A DNA stretch of 64,000 nucleotides from SHWC01 sp050173345 (GTDB lineage: Bacteria; Pseudomonadota; Alphaproteobacteria; UBA828): contig JBFXKW010000004.1 in NCBI GenBank assembly GCA_050173345.1, positions 186,001 through 250,000 on the forward strand, given 5' to 3'. A program made the position numbers and the translations under genes. Below are positions 1 to 8,251 of this stretch, piece by piece. Every line of letters begins with the position of its first letter. Position 1 is the first letter of the stretch. Below the pieces are notes generated by a model, which saw only the letters and a list, made by a program, of their open reading frames with translations, did no database searches and was not told the origin of the DNA.

Positions 1-714
1 GACGCCACCGTGCGCACGCTCGAAGGCATCGAGCGCGCGCCGCCCGAGACCGTGGGTGCGCTCGACGGCCCGGTCGAGACGCTCGAAGCCGGCGTGCGCT
101 TCCTGGTCGAGCCGGCCACCGGGCAGAAGACCGGCTGGTACTTCGATCAGCGCGACAACCGGGATTTCGCCGCGCGCCTCGCCCGCGGCCGCAGCGTGCT
201 CGACGCCTATTGCCACACCGGCGCGTTTGCATTTCGCGCCGCGGCTTCCGGCGCCGCGCGTGTCGTCGGGCTCGACAGCTCGGAACCCGCGCTCGCACTT
301 GCCCGGCAGAGCGCCGCGCTCAACGGCCTGGAGGATCGTACCTCGCTCGAGGCCGCGGACATCTTCGCCGCGCTCGCCGCGCGCGCCAAGGCGGGCGAGC
401 GCCACGGCCTCGTGATCGCCGACCCGCCGGCCTTCGCGAAGAGCCGGAAGGACGTGAACCAGGGCCTGCGCGCCTATCGCAAGCTCGCCCGGCTCGCCGC
501 GTCGCTGGTCGAGCCGGAGGGCTTCCTGGTCATCGCGTCCTGCTCGCACCATGTCGAGACCACGGCGTTCCTCGCCGAGGTCCATGCCGGGCTGCGCGAC
601 GCCGGACGGAACGGCCGGCTGCTGCGCATCGCCGGCGCGGGCCCGGACCATCCGGCTCACACCGCGCTCATCGAATCGAGCTATCTGAAGTGCGCGGCCC
701 TCGCGCTCGACTGA
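1..714 (+). CDS. RlmI-like class I SAM-dependent rRNA methyltransferase (5'-truncated by window edge)
   Basis: The reading frame is open from base 1, so this is the C-terminal 237 codons of a gene that starts upstream. RlmI/RlmK-type enzymes methylate a cytosine of 23S rRNA and are normally near 390-400 residues, with an N-terminal PUA domain that would lie outside the window. Visible are the family block GQKTGWYFDQRDNR, the SAM-binding motif I VLDAYCHTGAFAF, the acidic end of strand 2 (GLDSS), the DPPAF catalytic loop and SCSHHV near the C-terminus. A GTG at base 10 could be mistaken for a start, but the conserved region begins too abruptly after it. The next gene is convergent. The methyltransferase family call is secure; the exact target base is inferred from the family. 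Confidence 0.85.
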   Translation, partial: DATVRTLEGIERAPPETVGALDGPVETLEAGVRFLVEPATGQKTGWYFDQRDNRDFAARLARGRSVLDAYCHTGAFAFRAAASGAARVVGLDSSEPALALARQSAALNGLEDRTSLEAADIFAALAARAKAGERHGLVIADPPAFAKSRKDVNQGLRAYRKLARLAASLVEPEGFLVIASCSHHVETTAFLAEVHAGLRDAGRNGRLLRIAGAGPDHPAHTALIESSYLKCAALALD

Positions 715-715
715 T

Positions 716-745
716 AAAAAAAGCGCGGCGTGAGAACGCCGCGCT
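716..745 (-). terminator. Rho-independent terminator for the cupin gene
   Basis: Read on the minus strand this is a perfect 9-bp GC-rich stem (AGCGCGGCG/CGCCGCGCT, 6-nt loop) followed immediately by a run of seven T. It sits about 60 nt after the stop of the minus-strand cupin gene and directly beside the stop of the plus-strand methyltransferase. Confidence 0.8.
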
Positions 746-803
746 GCCGCTTGTGAGCACGCCCGATCGGAGGCGAGGTCGTTCCCTCGCCGGGGCGCAA
801 AAT

Positions 804-1139
804 CTATTTGTACTCGACCAGGACTTCCCGATAGCGGGTCGGGCCGACATTGCGCGCCTTGTGGCGGGCCGGAATCTTCATCCCCTTGCCCTGCTCGGAC
901 AGCACCTCGATCTCGCCGTTCTCCACCTTCAGCGAGAAGATCCCGCCGGTCGGCACCTGGATCGTGCCGAGATCCTTGCCGTGCTCGTCGAAGACCTGCA
1001 AGGGAGCGCCCGCGATCGCGTACCACATGTAGCTCTTCTCATGGGTATGCATGGGTGTCTCCTCGCCCGGGGCAAGCTCGAAATTCCAGACGATCACCTT
1101 GTCGTTCTCGAAGACCTTCTCTGTTCCTACACCAGCCAT
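804..1139 (-). CDS. Small cupin-domain protein
   Basis: This encodes a 111-residue single-domain cupin. The metal-binding first cupin box is visible as PGEETPMHTHEKSYMWY (about residues 24-40), and the second half (VPTGGIFSLKVENGEIEVLSEQGKGMKIPAR) follows the usual beta-barrel pattern. The ATG is preceded by a strong ribosome site (GAGGAGAG), which fixes the start. There is no signal peptide, so it is probably cytoplasmic. Cupins of this size include isomerases, dioxygenase-like proteins and simple ligand binders, and no substrate can be assigned here. It is a single-gene unit with its own terminator downstream. Confidence 0.75.
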   Translation of the reverse strand: MAGVGTEKVFENDKVIVWNFELAPGEETPMHTHEKSYMWYAIAGAPLQVFDEHGKDLGTIQVPTGGIFSLKVENGEIEVLSEQGKGMKIPARHKARNVGPTRYREVLVEYK

Positions 1140-1345
1140 TGCGCTCTCTCCTCAAATAGAACAGGTGTCGGCGTGCAATCCTCGATGCCCCCTGCAACGG
1201 CCCCCAGCGGGGTGCCGACTTTCGCCCGACACTCCCCATTTGCGACGCCTGGCGCAAAGTTATCGTCGCTTATTGGGGCGTACAAGCCAATTTCAGGATG
1301 CGATGGGCGCGGAATAACGCACCTGCGCGCTGGGATTCTTCAGCA

Positions 1346-1660
1346 CTACTCGGCGAGGATCGAGCTGTAGACCAGGGCCACGACGACCAGGACCGTGAAC
1401 ACGACGCCGGAGATGCTGCCCGCGAACAGCATGTTGCCGAGGGTGCTGAGCGGCTTGGCGTCGCGCTCCTGCTTGCGCCGCTCGGGCGAGCGCCGCTCGC
1501 GGCCGACGACCAGCCGGAAGTAGACCCCGCCGATGCTGAGGTCGAGATCGACGAAGTGCTTCCGCCACGGCCTTGCGCCGGCGTCGGGCGCGCCCGACGC
1601 ATCCTCGCCATGCGCTTCCGCTGCGGCCTGCTTGCCGCCTTGATAGGCCAGGTCCGACAT
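1346..1660 (-). CDS. Small membrane-anchored hypothetical protein
   Basis: This encodes a 104-residue protein I do not recognise. The N-terminal part is Ala/Gly-rich. A conserved-looking core follows (HFVDLDLSIGGVYFRLVVGRE), then a charged arginine/lysine linker (residues about 58-70), then one strongly hydrophobic C-terminal segment (about 74-99, SISGVVFTVLVVVALVYSSI). The arrangement suggests a tail-anchored inner-membrane protein with a cytoplasmic N-terminus. It lies about 80 nt downstream of a histidine kinase on the same strand, so co-transcription is possible. Codon use matches the surroundings, which supports a real gene. Confidence 0.55.
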   Translation of the reverse strand: MSDLAYQGGKQAAAEAHGEDASGAPDAGARPWRKHFVDLDLSIGGVYFRLVVGRERRSPERRKQERDAKPLSTLGNMLFAGSISGVVFTVLVVVALVYSSILAE

Positions 1661-1743
1661 GGCGCGCGCCTCCTGCGAGCCTGCGTTCAGCCAGCCAGGT
1701 GACTATGGCCCGAGGATGCTTACGTTCCAGTTAGGGCGCTTGG

Positions 1744-3198
1744 TTAAGCGTGCCTTACCGCCTGCTTCGGCGGCGGCAGCACGATGCGGAAGCGCGTGCC
1801 TTCCGGCCCGGTGTGGACGAGGCCGAGCTCGCCGCCATGATGGCGCACGAGGTCGCGCGCAATGACGAGGCCGAGGCCGGTGCCGCCCGAGCGGCCCGCC
1901 CCGCTGAACGCCTCGAACAGATGCGCACGCGCGGCTTCGGGCAGGCCGGGGCCGTTGTCCGCCACCTCGATGATCATACCCTCCGCGCCGTTCGTCGCGG
2001 AGACCGCGATCTCGGGCCGCCGGTCGTTCGCGCCGCCGCCGTTCTTCGGCGAGAGCGCCTGCGCAGCGTTGTTTACCAGGTTGAACAGCACGCGGAAGAG
2101 CTGGTCCCGGTCGGCCTCGATCACGATCTCGTCGCCGACCTGGTTGCGCCAAATGATCCCGCCCGCATTCTCGATCAGGAGGTCCGCCGCCACCTCTTCG
2201 GCCAGCGGCTTGAGCGTGAAGCGCTGCCGGTTGGGCCGCGCATTGTCGGCGCGGGCGAACGCGAGCGTCTGCGCGCACAGATTGATGGCGCGGTCGATTG
2301 CGCCGATCAGCGGCTGGGCAAGCCGCTGGATTTCGGGATCGCGCGTGAGCGCAAGGCGGTCGGTCATCACGGCCGCGGTCGACAGGATGTTGCGCAGGTC
2401 GTGGTTGATCTTGGCGACCGCGCCGCCAACCGCGGCGAGCCGCGCCTGGCGCCGCAGGGATTGCCTGACCTCGTCCTGCAGGCGCGACAGCTCGCGCTGC
2501 GCCACGCCGATCTCGTCGCGCCGCCGGCTGACGCGCACGTCGGTCGCGGCGTCTTCCGGGTCGCGCTGGAAGCCGACCAGGCTCTCGGTCATCTGACGCA
2601 TCGGGCGGACCAGGAGGAAATGAATGCTGAAATAGATCAGGCTCGCCGTGATGCCGGCGAGCACCAGCGAGAACACGAGGATGCGGACCATGTAGTCGAG
2701 CATGGCCTGGCGCAGCGGCTTGGCGTCGACCACGATGTCGACCCAGACCTGCTCGGCATCCTTGGGCGAGAGCGCCATCACCCGGATCGCGTCCCAATCC
2801 GAGTGCCAAAGCGCCGCGAAGGCATCGACGATCAGTTCCGAGATCATCGCGTCGTCGAGTTCGTAGGTGGCGGCGACCTCGCGCGGCATGGATTCGGCGA
2901 GGATGAAGTTGCGCCGCCCCTCGCGCTTGAGCGAGATGGCGCGCACGTCGGCATGGCGCAGCAATTCGTGGCCCAGCATCTCGCCCACCATGGCGTCCGG
3001 CACCGCCTCGACCGTCAGCGCGGCGAGCCGCGCCGCCTCGATCCGCTGCGAGAGGTATTCCTCCCGAAAGCGCGCGATCGAGGGCACGAAGATGAGCACT
3101 TCGCCGAGCAGCACGAAGACGATGGTGAGGACGAGCAGCCGCGCCGACAGGCTGCGGGTCGGCGGTGGCAATTCGATGGTTCGCTTGGCCACGCTCAA
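1744..3198 (-). CDS. Membrane-bound sensor histidine kinase (orphan)
   Basis: This encodes 484 residues: a transmembrane helix (about 21-43), an extracytoplasmic sensor region (about 44-170), a second helix (about 171-198), a HAMP-like linker beginning VRPMRQMTESL, then the kinase core. The phospho-acceptor is H266 in KINHDLRNIL. The ATP-binding domain shows the N box NLVNNAAQAL, the G1 box DNGPGLP and the G2 box GGTGLGL. All the catalytic signatures are present, so it should be active. No response regulator lies next to it, and the neighbour on the other side is rpmH on the opposite strand, so partner and stimulus are unknown. The dimerisation box (HDLRN) resembles the HWE/HDLR-type kinases common in alphaproteobacteria. 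Confidence 0.85.
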   Translation of the reverse strand: MSVAKRTIELPPPTRSLSARLLVLTIVFVLLGEVLIFVPSIARFREEYLSQRIEAARLAALTVEAVPDAMVGEMLGHELLRHADVRAISLKREGRRNFILAESMPREVAATYELDDAMISELIVDAFAALWHSDWDAIRVMALSPKDAEQVWVDIVVDAKPLRQAMLDYMVRILVFSLVLAGITASLIYFSIHFLLVRPMRQMTESLVGFQRDPEDAATDVRVSRRRDEIGVAQRELSRLQDEVRQSLRRQARLAAVGGAVAKINHDLRNILSTAAVMTDRLALTRDPEIQRLAQPLIGAIDRAINLCAQTLAFARADNARPNRQRFTLKPLAEEVAADLLIENAGGIIWRNQVGDEIVIEADRDQLFRVLFNLVNNAAQALSPKNGGGANDRRPEIAVSATNGAEGMIIEVADNGPGLPEAARAHLFEAFSGAGRSGGTGLGLVIARDLVRHHGGELGLVHTGPEGTRFRIVLPPPKQAVRHA

Positions 3199-3373
3199 GA
3201 ACTAGCCGACAACCCAGCGCCGCGCAACGCGGGGCGGACGGGGCCCGGCAGGGTTAATTTGACGGATTCGTCCTGCGACTGGCCCGGGATGAGACTCAGA
3301 ATCAAGGCACTCATGCTGAGCCAGGCGAAGGATGGAGCCGAAAAACCGACCCACTGCCACCACCGCGCCGGCA

Positions 3374-3402
3374 TTGACGGGGCCGGCTTCAGCCCTTATA
3401 CA
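3374..3402 (+). promoter_or_regulatory. Sigma-70-type promoter of the rpmH operon
   Basis: TTGACG (3374-3379) and TATACA (3397-3402) are separated by exactly 17 bp and lie 56 bp upstream of the rpmH GTG. This is the clearest consensus-like promoter in the window and fits the high expression expected for rpmH-rnpA. Confidence 0.75.
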
Positions 3403-3457
3403 ACACCGCTCTCCGCCGCCCCCACCCCGGGCGGCTGCCAGCCGTGGAGCGTGTCGC

Positions 3458-3592
3458 GTGAAGCGTACCTATCAACCGAGCCGCCTCGTCCGCAAGCGGC
3501 GCCATGGCTTCCGCCAGCGCATGAAGACCGTGGGCGGCCGCATCGTCCTCGCGCGACGCCGGGCCAAGGGGCGCAAGCGCCTTTCGGCCTGA
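3458..3592 (+). CDS. rpmH: 50S ribosomal protein L34
   Basis: This encodes 44 residues (MKRTYQPSRLVRKRRHGFRQ...), matching the L34 family over its entire length. L34 is a basic protein of the large ribosomal subunit. The start is GTG: an in-frame upstream start at 3332 would add a low-complexity extension absent from the family. It is followed after 3 nt by rnpA, the near-universal bacterial arrangement, and has a good promoter 56 bp upstream. Arg/Lys-rich composition is typical. Confidence 0.97.
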   Translation: MKRTYQPSRLVRKRRHGFRQRMKTVGGRIVLARRRAKGRKRLSA

Positions 3593-3595
3593 GCG

Positions 3596-4048
3596 ATGGC
3601 GCGGATCGCGCGCCTCAAGCGTCGGTCCGAGTTCCTCCGTGCCCGCTCAGAGGGGCAGAAATGGGCAGCGCGGGGGCTGATCCTGCAGGCAGTCACGCAC
3701 GAACCGGGGCCGGACGGACCAGCGGCCGAGCTACCCTTCGTGGTGGGCTACACCGCGAGCCGCCGGGTCGGCGGCGCGGTACAGCGCAACCGGGCCAAGC
3801 GTCGATTGCGCGCCGCGGTCGAGCGTGTTATGCCGGAACGCGCCGTCCGGGGCTACGACTACGTGGTGATCGCCCGGCCGGAAACGCTCTCGCGCCCATT
3901 CGAGGCTCTGGTCGGCGATCTCCTGGTGGCGCTCGGCCGGCTCGGGTTGGACCGCGAGCAGCGCGCAGGTCCTCCGGCAGCCGGCCAGAGCAAGAGCAGG
4001 CGCCGGGCGCCGCCGTCCGAAACCGTATCCGAGGCCAGGAAGGAATGA
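3596..4048 (+). CDS. rnpA: Ribonuclease P protein component
   Basis: This encodes 150 residues. RnpA is the protein subunit of RNase P, which matures the 5' ends of tRNAs together with the M1 RNA. The family signature RNRAKRRLRAAVE is present at about residues 63-75, preceded by the substrate-binding strand FVVGYTASRRVGGAV. The C-terminus carries a basic, low-complexity tail (about 120-150) longer than in enteric homologues. Its stop overlaps the yidD start as ATGA (4045-4048), implying translational coupling. The RNA subunit gene rnpB is not in this window. Confidence 0.95.
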   Translation: MARIARLKRRSEFLRARSEGQKWAARGLILQAVTHEPGPDGPAAELPFVVGYTASRRVGGAVQRNRAKRRLRAAVERVMPERAVRGYDYVVIARPETLSRPFEALVGDLLVALGRLGLDREQRAGPPAAGQSKSRRRAPPSETVSEARKE

Positions 4049-4299
4049 ACCCGCTGGTGCTTCTCGCGCAGGCGCTGATCCGCCTCTATCAGCTCGTCGT
4101 CTCGCCCTATCTGCCAGCGAGCTGCCGCTACGAGCCGAGCTGCTCGCATTACGCCGCCGAGGCGCTGGCGCGCCACGGCTTCTTCGTCGGCACGGGCCTG
4201 ACGCTGTATCGCCTGGTGCGCTGCGCACCCTGGGGCGGTTCCGGCTACGATCCCGTGCCGGAACGCCCGCTCTTCGGCGCCTCCCGGCCGACGCGCTGA
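4045..4299 (+). CDS. yidD: Membrane protein insertion efficiency factor YidD
   Basis: This encodes an 84-residue amphipathic protein with the YidD cysteine block: SPYLPASCRYEPSCSHYAAEAL and RLVRCAPWGGSGYDPVP show the three conserved cysteines and the G-G-x-G-x-DPVP ending. YidD is thought to assist YidC in inserting proteins into the inner membrane. The start ATG overlaps the rnpA stop by 4 nt and has a ribosome site (GGAAGGA) inside the rnpA end. Position between rnpA and yidC is canonical. Confidence 0.95.
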   Translation: MNPLVLLAQALIRLYQLVVSPYLPASCRYEPSCSHYAAEALARHGFFVGTGLTLYRLVRCAPWGGSGYDPVPERPLFGASRPTR

Positions 4300-4329
4300 G
4301 GCCGAGCCCAGCCCTCTCGCCCCCCGACC

Positions 4330-6414
4330 ATGTTCGGCGACAATAAGCGCAACCTGATCATCGCGATCGTCGTCTCGCTCGCGATCCTGATCGGCTTCCA
4401 GTTCGCGATGCCGAAGCCCGAGCCGCCGCCCAAGCCGGCCGAACAGGCTGCGGCGCCCGACGCCGCCGGCCGGAGCGCGGAGGGCGTTGCCGCGCCGAGC
4501 GAGGCGGGCGCCGGCGAGCAGGTCAAGGAGCGCGCCGCCGCGCTCGCCGAGGTCGAACGCGTCACCATCGACGCGCCGAAGGTGCACGGCTCGCTCGCGC
4601 TCAAGGGCGCGCGGCTCGACGACCTGACGCTCAGGGAGTATCGCGAGACCATCGAGCCGAACAGCCCGGAGATCGTGCTGCTCTCGCCGAACGGCACCGC
4701 GCACCCCTATTTCGCCGAGTTCGGCTGGCTGGCGAGCGACCCGAACGTCGCGCTGCCGGATGCCGAGACCCGCTGGACCGCCGACCGCGCCACCCTGACG
4801 CCGGAGACGCCGGTCACGCTGAGCTGGGACAACGGCCAGGGCCTCGTCTTCACCCGCCGAATCGAGATCGACGACAACTACCTCTTCTCGGTTTCCCAGA
4901 AGGTCGAGAACCGGGGCGAGCGCGCGGTCGAGCTCTTCCCCTACGGCCAGATCCAGCGCATCGGCTTCCCCGCCCATCTCGAAAACTTCTACGTCCTGCA
5001 CGAGGGGCCGCTCGGCATCCTCAACGAGACGCTGATCGAGGAAAGCTACAACTCGCTGCTCGACACCTATGGCTGCAGCCGCAAGGAAGCCTCGACCGGC
5101 GGCTGGCTCGGCATCACCGACAAATACTGGCTGACCGCGCTGATCCCCGACCAGTCGGCAACCGTCACGGCGGAGTTCGGCTCGGCGCCCGGCACGGTCG
5201 CCGGCAGCTGCGAGCCGCGCTTCAAGACCAACTACGTCCACGAGGCGATGACGGTGGCGCCCGGCGGCACGATCGAGACCGCCAATCGCCTGTTCGCCGG
5301 CGCCAAGGTCGTGCAGCTCCTCAACAGCTACAAGGACACGCTCGGCGTGCCGCGCTTCGATGACGCGGTCGATTTCGGCTGGCTCTGGTTCCTCACCAAG
5401 CCGATGTTCTACATCATCGACTTCTTCTATCGCAGCGTCGGCAATTTCGGCGTCGCCATCCTGCTGCTCACCGTCTGCGTCCGCATCCTGCTGTTTCCGC
5501 TGGCCAACAAGGCCTACGTCTCGATGAGCAAGATGCGCAAGCTGCAGCCAGAGATGCTCAAGCTGCGCGAGCGCTTCAAGGACGACAAGGTCCGCTTCCA
5601 GCAGGAGACCATGGCGCTCTACAAGCGCGAGAAGGCCAACCCGATCTCCGGCTGCTTCCCGATCCTGGTGCAGATCCCGGTGTTCTTCGCGCTCTACAAG
5701 GTGCTGCTGGTCTCGCTCGAGATGCGCCACGCGCCCTTCTTCTGGTGGATACAGGACCTTTCGGCGCCCGACCCGATGACGATCATCACCGGGTTCGGCT
5801 ATCTCGACTGGCCGGCGCCGCAGTTCCTGATGATCGGCGTGTGGCCGCTGATCTACGCCTTCACGCTGTTCCTCCAGCAGAAGCTCAATCCGCAGCCGAT
5901 GGATCCGATGCAGGCGAAGATCCTGCTCGCGCTGCCGCTGATCTTCCTGTTCATGTTCGCGCATTTCCCGGCCGGGCTGGTGATCTACTGGACCTGGAAC
6001 AACGTGCTGTCGATCACCCAGCAATATGCGATCATGCGCCGCATAGGCGTGACCAAGGCGGCGCTGCACAAGGAGCACGCCGAGCTTCAGGCACTCAAGG
6101 CCGAGCTCGCCTCGGGCCGCGGCGGCGCGGCGGTGGCGACGGCCGGCAATCCCGGCCCGGGCGGCTCGAAGCAAAGCAGCCCGCCCGAGACGAGCGCCGC
6201 GAAGCCGCTCTCCTCCAGGCTGAGCGGCTTCCGCAAGACGCTCGAAGCCGCGGCGGCCGTGCGCGCGCAGCAGAAGGGCGGCAAGGCCGCGAAACCCGCG
6301 AAGAAAACCGCCAAGCCCAGCAAGAGCAAGACATGGCCGAAGGACGAGCCGGAGGTCGAGACGCGCCAGGTGCGCCGCGCCAAGGCCCGGAGCAAGACGA
6401 GGAAGCGGCCCTAG
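4330..6414 (+). CDS. yidC: Membrane protein insertase YidC
   Basis: This encodes 694 residues. YidC inserts and folds inner-membrane proteins, alone or with SecYEG. It has an N-terminal helix (about 8-26), a large periplasmic domain (about 50-365) typical of Gram-negative YidC1, and the conserved five-helix insertase core starting near GNFGVAILLLTVCVRILLFP, with PISGCFPILVQIPVFFALYK and the FAHFPAGLVIYWTWNN helix. The last 95 residues or so form a Lys/Ala-rich, probably disordered tail, longer than usual, which may contact the ribosome exit-tunnel region. The final 82 nt also encode the start of engB in another frame. Confidence 0.96.
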   Translation: MFGDNKRNLIIAIVVSLAILIGFQFAMPKPEPPPKPAEQAAAPDAAGRSAEGVAAPSEAGAGEQVKERAAALAEVERVTIDAPKVHGSLALKGARLDDLTLREYRETIEPNSPEIVLLSPNGTAHPYFAEFGWLASDPNVALPDAETRWTADRATLTPETPVTLSWDNGQGLVFTRRIEIDDNYLFSVSQKVENRGERAVELFPYGQIQRIGFPAHLENFYVLHEGPLGILNETLIEESYNSLLDTYGCSRKEASTGGWLGITDKYWLTALIPDQSATVTAEFGSAPGTVAGSCEPRFKTNYVHEAMTVAPGGTIETANRLFAGAKVVQLLNSYKDTLGVPRFDDAVDFGWLWFLTKPMFYIIDFFYRSVGNFGVAILLLTVCVRILLFPLANKAYVSMSKMRKLQPEMLKLRERFKDDKVRFQQETMALYKREKANPISGCFPILVQIPVFFALYKVLLVSLEMRHAPFFWWIQDLSAPDPMTIITGFGYLDWPAPQFLMIGVWPLIYAFTLFLQQKLNPQPMDPMQAKILLALPLIFLFMFAHFPAGLVIYWTWNNVLSITQQYAIMRRIGVTKAALHKEHAELQALKAELASGRGGAAVATAGNPGPGGSKQSSPPETSAAKPLSSRLSGFRKTLEAAAAVRAQQKGGKAAKPAKKTAKPSKSKTWPKDEPEVETRQVRRAKARSKTRKRP

Positions 6415-7034
6415 AAGCAGGCCGGCTGCTCTTCGCGCAAGCCTGCAATTTCGTCACGAGCGCGACCGACCCTGCCGCGCTGCCCGAGGGCGGGCTTCCG
6501 GAAATCGCCTTTGCCGGGCGCTCGAACGTCGGCAAGTCGAGCCTGATCAACGCGCTCACCGGGCGGCGCGACCTCGCCCGCGTCTCGAACACGCCTGGCC
6601 GCACCCAGCAGATCAACTTCTTCGAGCTCGGCGGCCGGCTCATGCTGGTCGACCTGCCGGGCTATGGTTACGCCGCCGCGCCCGAGAAGACCGTCAAGAC
6701 ATGGACCAGGCTGATCGGGCAGTATCTGCGCGGGCGCGCGGCGTTGCGCCGGGTCGCCCTCCTGGTCGACAGCCGGCGCGGCCCGATGGCGAACGACCGC
6801 GCGATCATGGAAACGCTCGACCAGCACGCCGTCTCCTACCTCATCGTGCTGACCAAGGCGGACACGCTGAAGCCCGCGGCGCGCGCGCGGCGCGCGGCGG
6901 AGACCCTGGAGGAGGCGAGGCGCCATGTCGCGGCCTTCCCCGAGGTGATCTCGACCAGCGTGCGCAGCAGCGAGGGCCTGCCCCGCTTGCGCGCCCATCT
7001 CGCGGCGCTCGCCCTGCCCGCCCCGAAGGGTTAG
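6333..7034 (+). CDS. engB: Ribosome-assembly GTPase EngB/YihA
   Basis: This encodes about 233 residues from the ATG at 6333. EngB is a Ras-like GTPase needed for maturation of the large ribosomal subunit. G1 is GRSNVGKSS, G2 the T of TPGRTQQINFF, G3 DLPGYGY and G4 TKAD; the family opening EAGRLLFAQACNF is seen. No later start exists before that block, so the gene overlaps the 3' end of yidC by 82 nt, with the first 27 codons read in a different frame from the YidC tail. The TAG stop lies inside the left arm of a long palindrome. The function is secure; the start is the only reasonable choice but unproven. Confidence 0.92.
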   Translation: MAEGRAGGRDAPGAPRQGPEQDEEAALEAGRLLFAQACNFVTSATDPAALPEGGLPEIAFAGRSNVGKSSLINALTGRRDLARVSNTPGRTQQINFFELGGRLMLVDLPGYGYAAAPEKTVKTWTRLIGQYLRGRAALRRVALLVDSRRGPMANDRAIMETLDQHAVSYLIVLTKADTLKPAARARRAAETLEEARRHVAAFPEVISTSVRSSEGLPRLRAHLAALALPAPKG

Positions 7035-7156
7035 AGCACGATCCGATCAGGTTGAACCAACCTGATCGGTGAATCGTGCTCTACTTTGTTGAATAGAGCA
7101 GGATTCACGCTTGAGATGGATCGCAAGGCGATTCCATCTCAAGCGATCCTGCTCTA
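7033..7156. repeat. Two consecutive long palindromes between engB and argB
   Basis: Palindrome 1 (7033-7082) pairs AGAGCACGAT with ATCGTGCTCT and, inside, CGATCAGGTT with AACCTGATCG. Palindrome 2 (7094-7156) pairs TAGAGCAGGAT with ATCCTGCTCTA and, inside, GCTTGAGATGG with CCATCTCAAGC. Both begin with AGAGCA, as members of one extragenic repeat family would. They fill the intergenic space, include the engB stop codon, and could act as transcription terminators or mRNA 3'-end protectors. No T-run follows either stem. Confidence 0.8.
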
Positions 7157-7187
7157 GAGTGCGCCGCCCGCGACCCCGGAGCGCTCC

Positions 7188-8093
7188 ATGACGACCAAGA
7201 GCATCGGCGAGACCAAGAACTGGCTGCGCACCGCCGAGACCATCATCGAGGCGCTGCCCTACATGATCCGCTTCGCGGGCCAGACCATGGTCGTGAAGTA
7301 TGGCGGCCACGCCATGGGCGATGCGAACCTTTCGCGCAACTTCGCGCTCGACGTGGTGCTGCTGAAACAGGTCGGCATGAACCCGATCGTCGTGCATGGC
7401 GGCGGCCCGCAGATCGGCGCCATGCTCGACCGGCTCAAGATCACGAGCTCGTTCGTCGATGGCCTGCGCGTGACCGATGCGGCAACCGTCGAGGTGGTCG
7501 AGATGGTGCTGGTCGGCCAGATCAACACCGACATCGTGGCCTCGATCAACGCGGCCGGCGGCACCGCGATCGGTCTTTCCGGCAAGGACGGCGACCTGAT
7601 CCGCGCCGAGAAGGTGAAGCGCACGACACGCGACCCCGATTCCAACATCGAGCGGGTGGTCGACCTCGGCTTCGTCGGCGAGCCGACGCGGATCAACGTG
7701 AAGGTGCTGCACCTGTTCGAGCAGTCCCACATCATCCCGGTGATCGCGCCGACCGGCGCCGGCCCGGCCGGCGAGACGCTCAACATCAACGCCGACACGG
7801 CGGCCGGCTCCATCGCAGCCGCCATGCAGGCGGCCAAGCTGATCATGCTGACCGACGTGCCGGGCGTGCTCGATCAGAACAAGCAGCTGATCAGCCGCAT
7901 GACCGCGAACGAGGCGAAGGCGCTGCTGACGAGCGGCGCCGCGACCGGCGGCATGATCCCGAAGCTCGAAACCTGCCTCGATGCGCTCGAACGCGGCGCC
8001 AAGGCCGCGCACATCCTCGACGGCCGCATCCCGCACGTGCTCCTGCTCGAAATCTTCACCGAGCACGGCATGGGCACGATGATCGTGCCGTAG
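7188..8093 (+). CDS. argB: Acetylglutamate kinase
   Basis: This encodes 301 residues. ArgB phosphorylates N-acetylglutamate in the second step of arginine biosynthesis, in the cytoplasm. It shows the amino-acid-kinase glycine loop VVKYGGHAMG (about 32-41), VVHGGGPQIG, the substrate block GLSGKDG, and INADTAAG with TDVPGVL near the nucleotide site. The extended N-terminal helix (SIGETKNWLRTAETIIEALPY) is typical of arginine-inhibited hexameric forms, so feedback inhibition is likely. It follows engB across the palindromes, as in many alphaproteobacteria. Confidence 0.96.
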   Translation: MTTKSIGETKNWLRTAETIIEALPYMIRFAGQTMVVKYGGHAMGDANLSRNFALDVVLLKQVGMNPIVVHGGGPQIGAMLDRLKITSSFVDGLRVTDAATVEVVEMVLVGQINTDIVASINAAGGTAIGLSGKDGDLIRAEKVKRTTRDPDSNIERVVDLGFVGEPTRINVKVLHLFEQSHIIPVIAPTGAGPAGETLNINADTAAGSIAAAMQAAKLIMLTDVPGVLDQNKQLISRMTANEAKALLTSGAATGGMIPKLETCLDALERGAKAAHILDGRIPHVLLLEIFTEHGMGTMIVP

Positions 8094-8138
8094 AATCGCA
8101 CCGAGGCGCGCGGGCGAAGCCCCTCCCCTCCCCTCCCT

Positions 8139-8227
8139 CGTCATGCCCCGGCTTGACCGGGGCATCCATGGTTACAGCGAGTCCGTTGCCTGATGGATTG
8201 CCGGGTCAAGCCCGGCAATGACGATGA
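8139..8227. repeat. Inverted pair of CGTCAT...ATCC extragenic palindromes
   Basis: Unit 1 is CGTCATGCCCCGGCTTGACC continuing to GGGGCATCCAT. Unit 2 lies head-to-head 22 nt later as TGGATTGCCGGGTCAAGCCC...GGCAATGACG. Each unit is itself a hairpin with a CTTGA loop. The pair lies between the convergent 3' ends of argB and the DUF2336 gene, where it may also serve as a bidirectional terminator-like structure. Related pairs occur at 19307, 54987, 56746 and 59411. Confidence 0.85.
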
Positions 8228-8251
8228 TGAAAGCTTGAGCGCCGAATCTCG

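Noticed and set aside
3199..3457. Possible replication origin upstream of rpmH.
   Set aside because: No cluster of TTATCCACA-type DnaA boxes and no dnaA or dnaN gene; only a promoter is visible.
3859..6174. Long minus-strand open frame of 771 codons opposite rnpA-yidD-yidC.
   Set aside because: It is a mirror frame caused by high GC codon bias over well-recognised genes, with a His/Arg/Glu-rich shadow composition.
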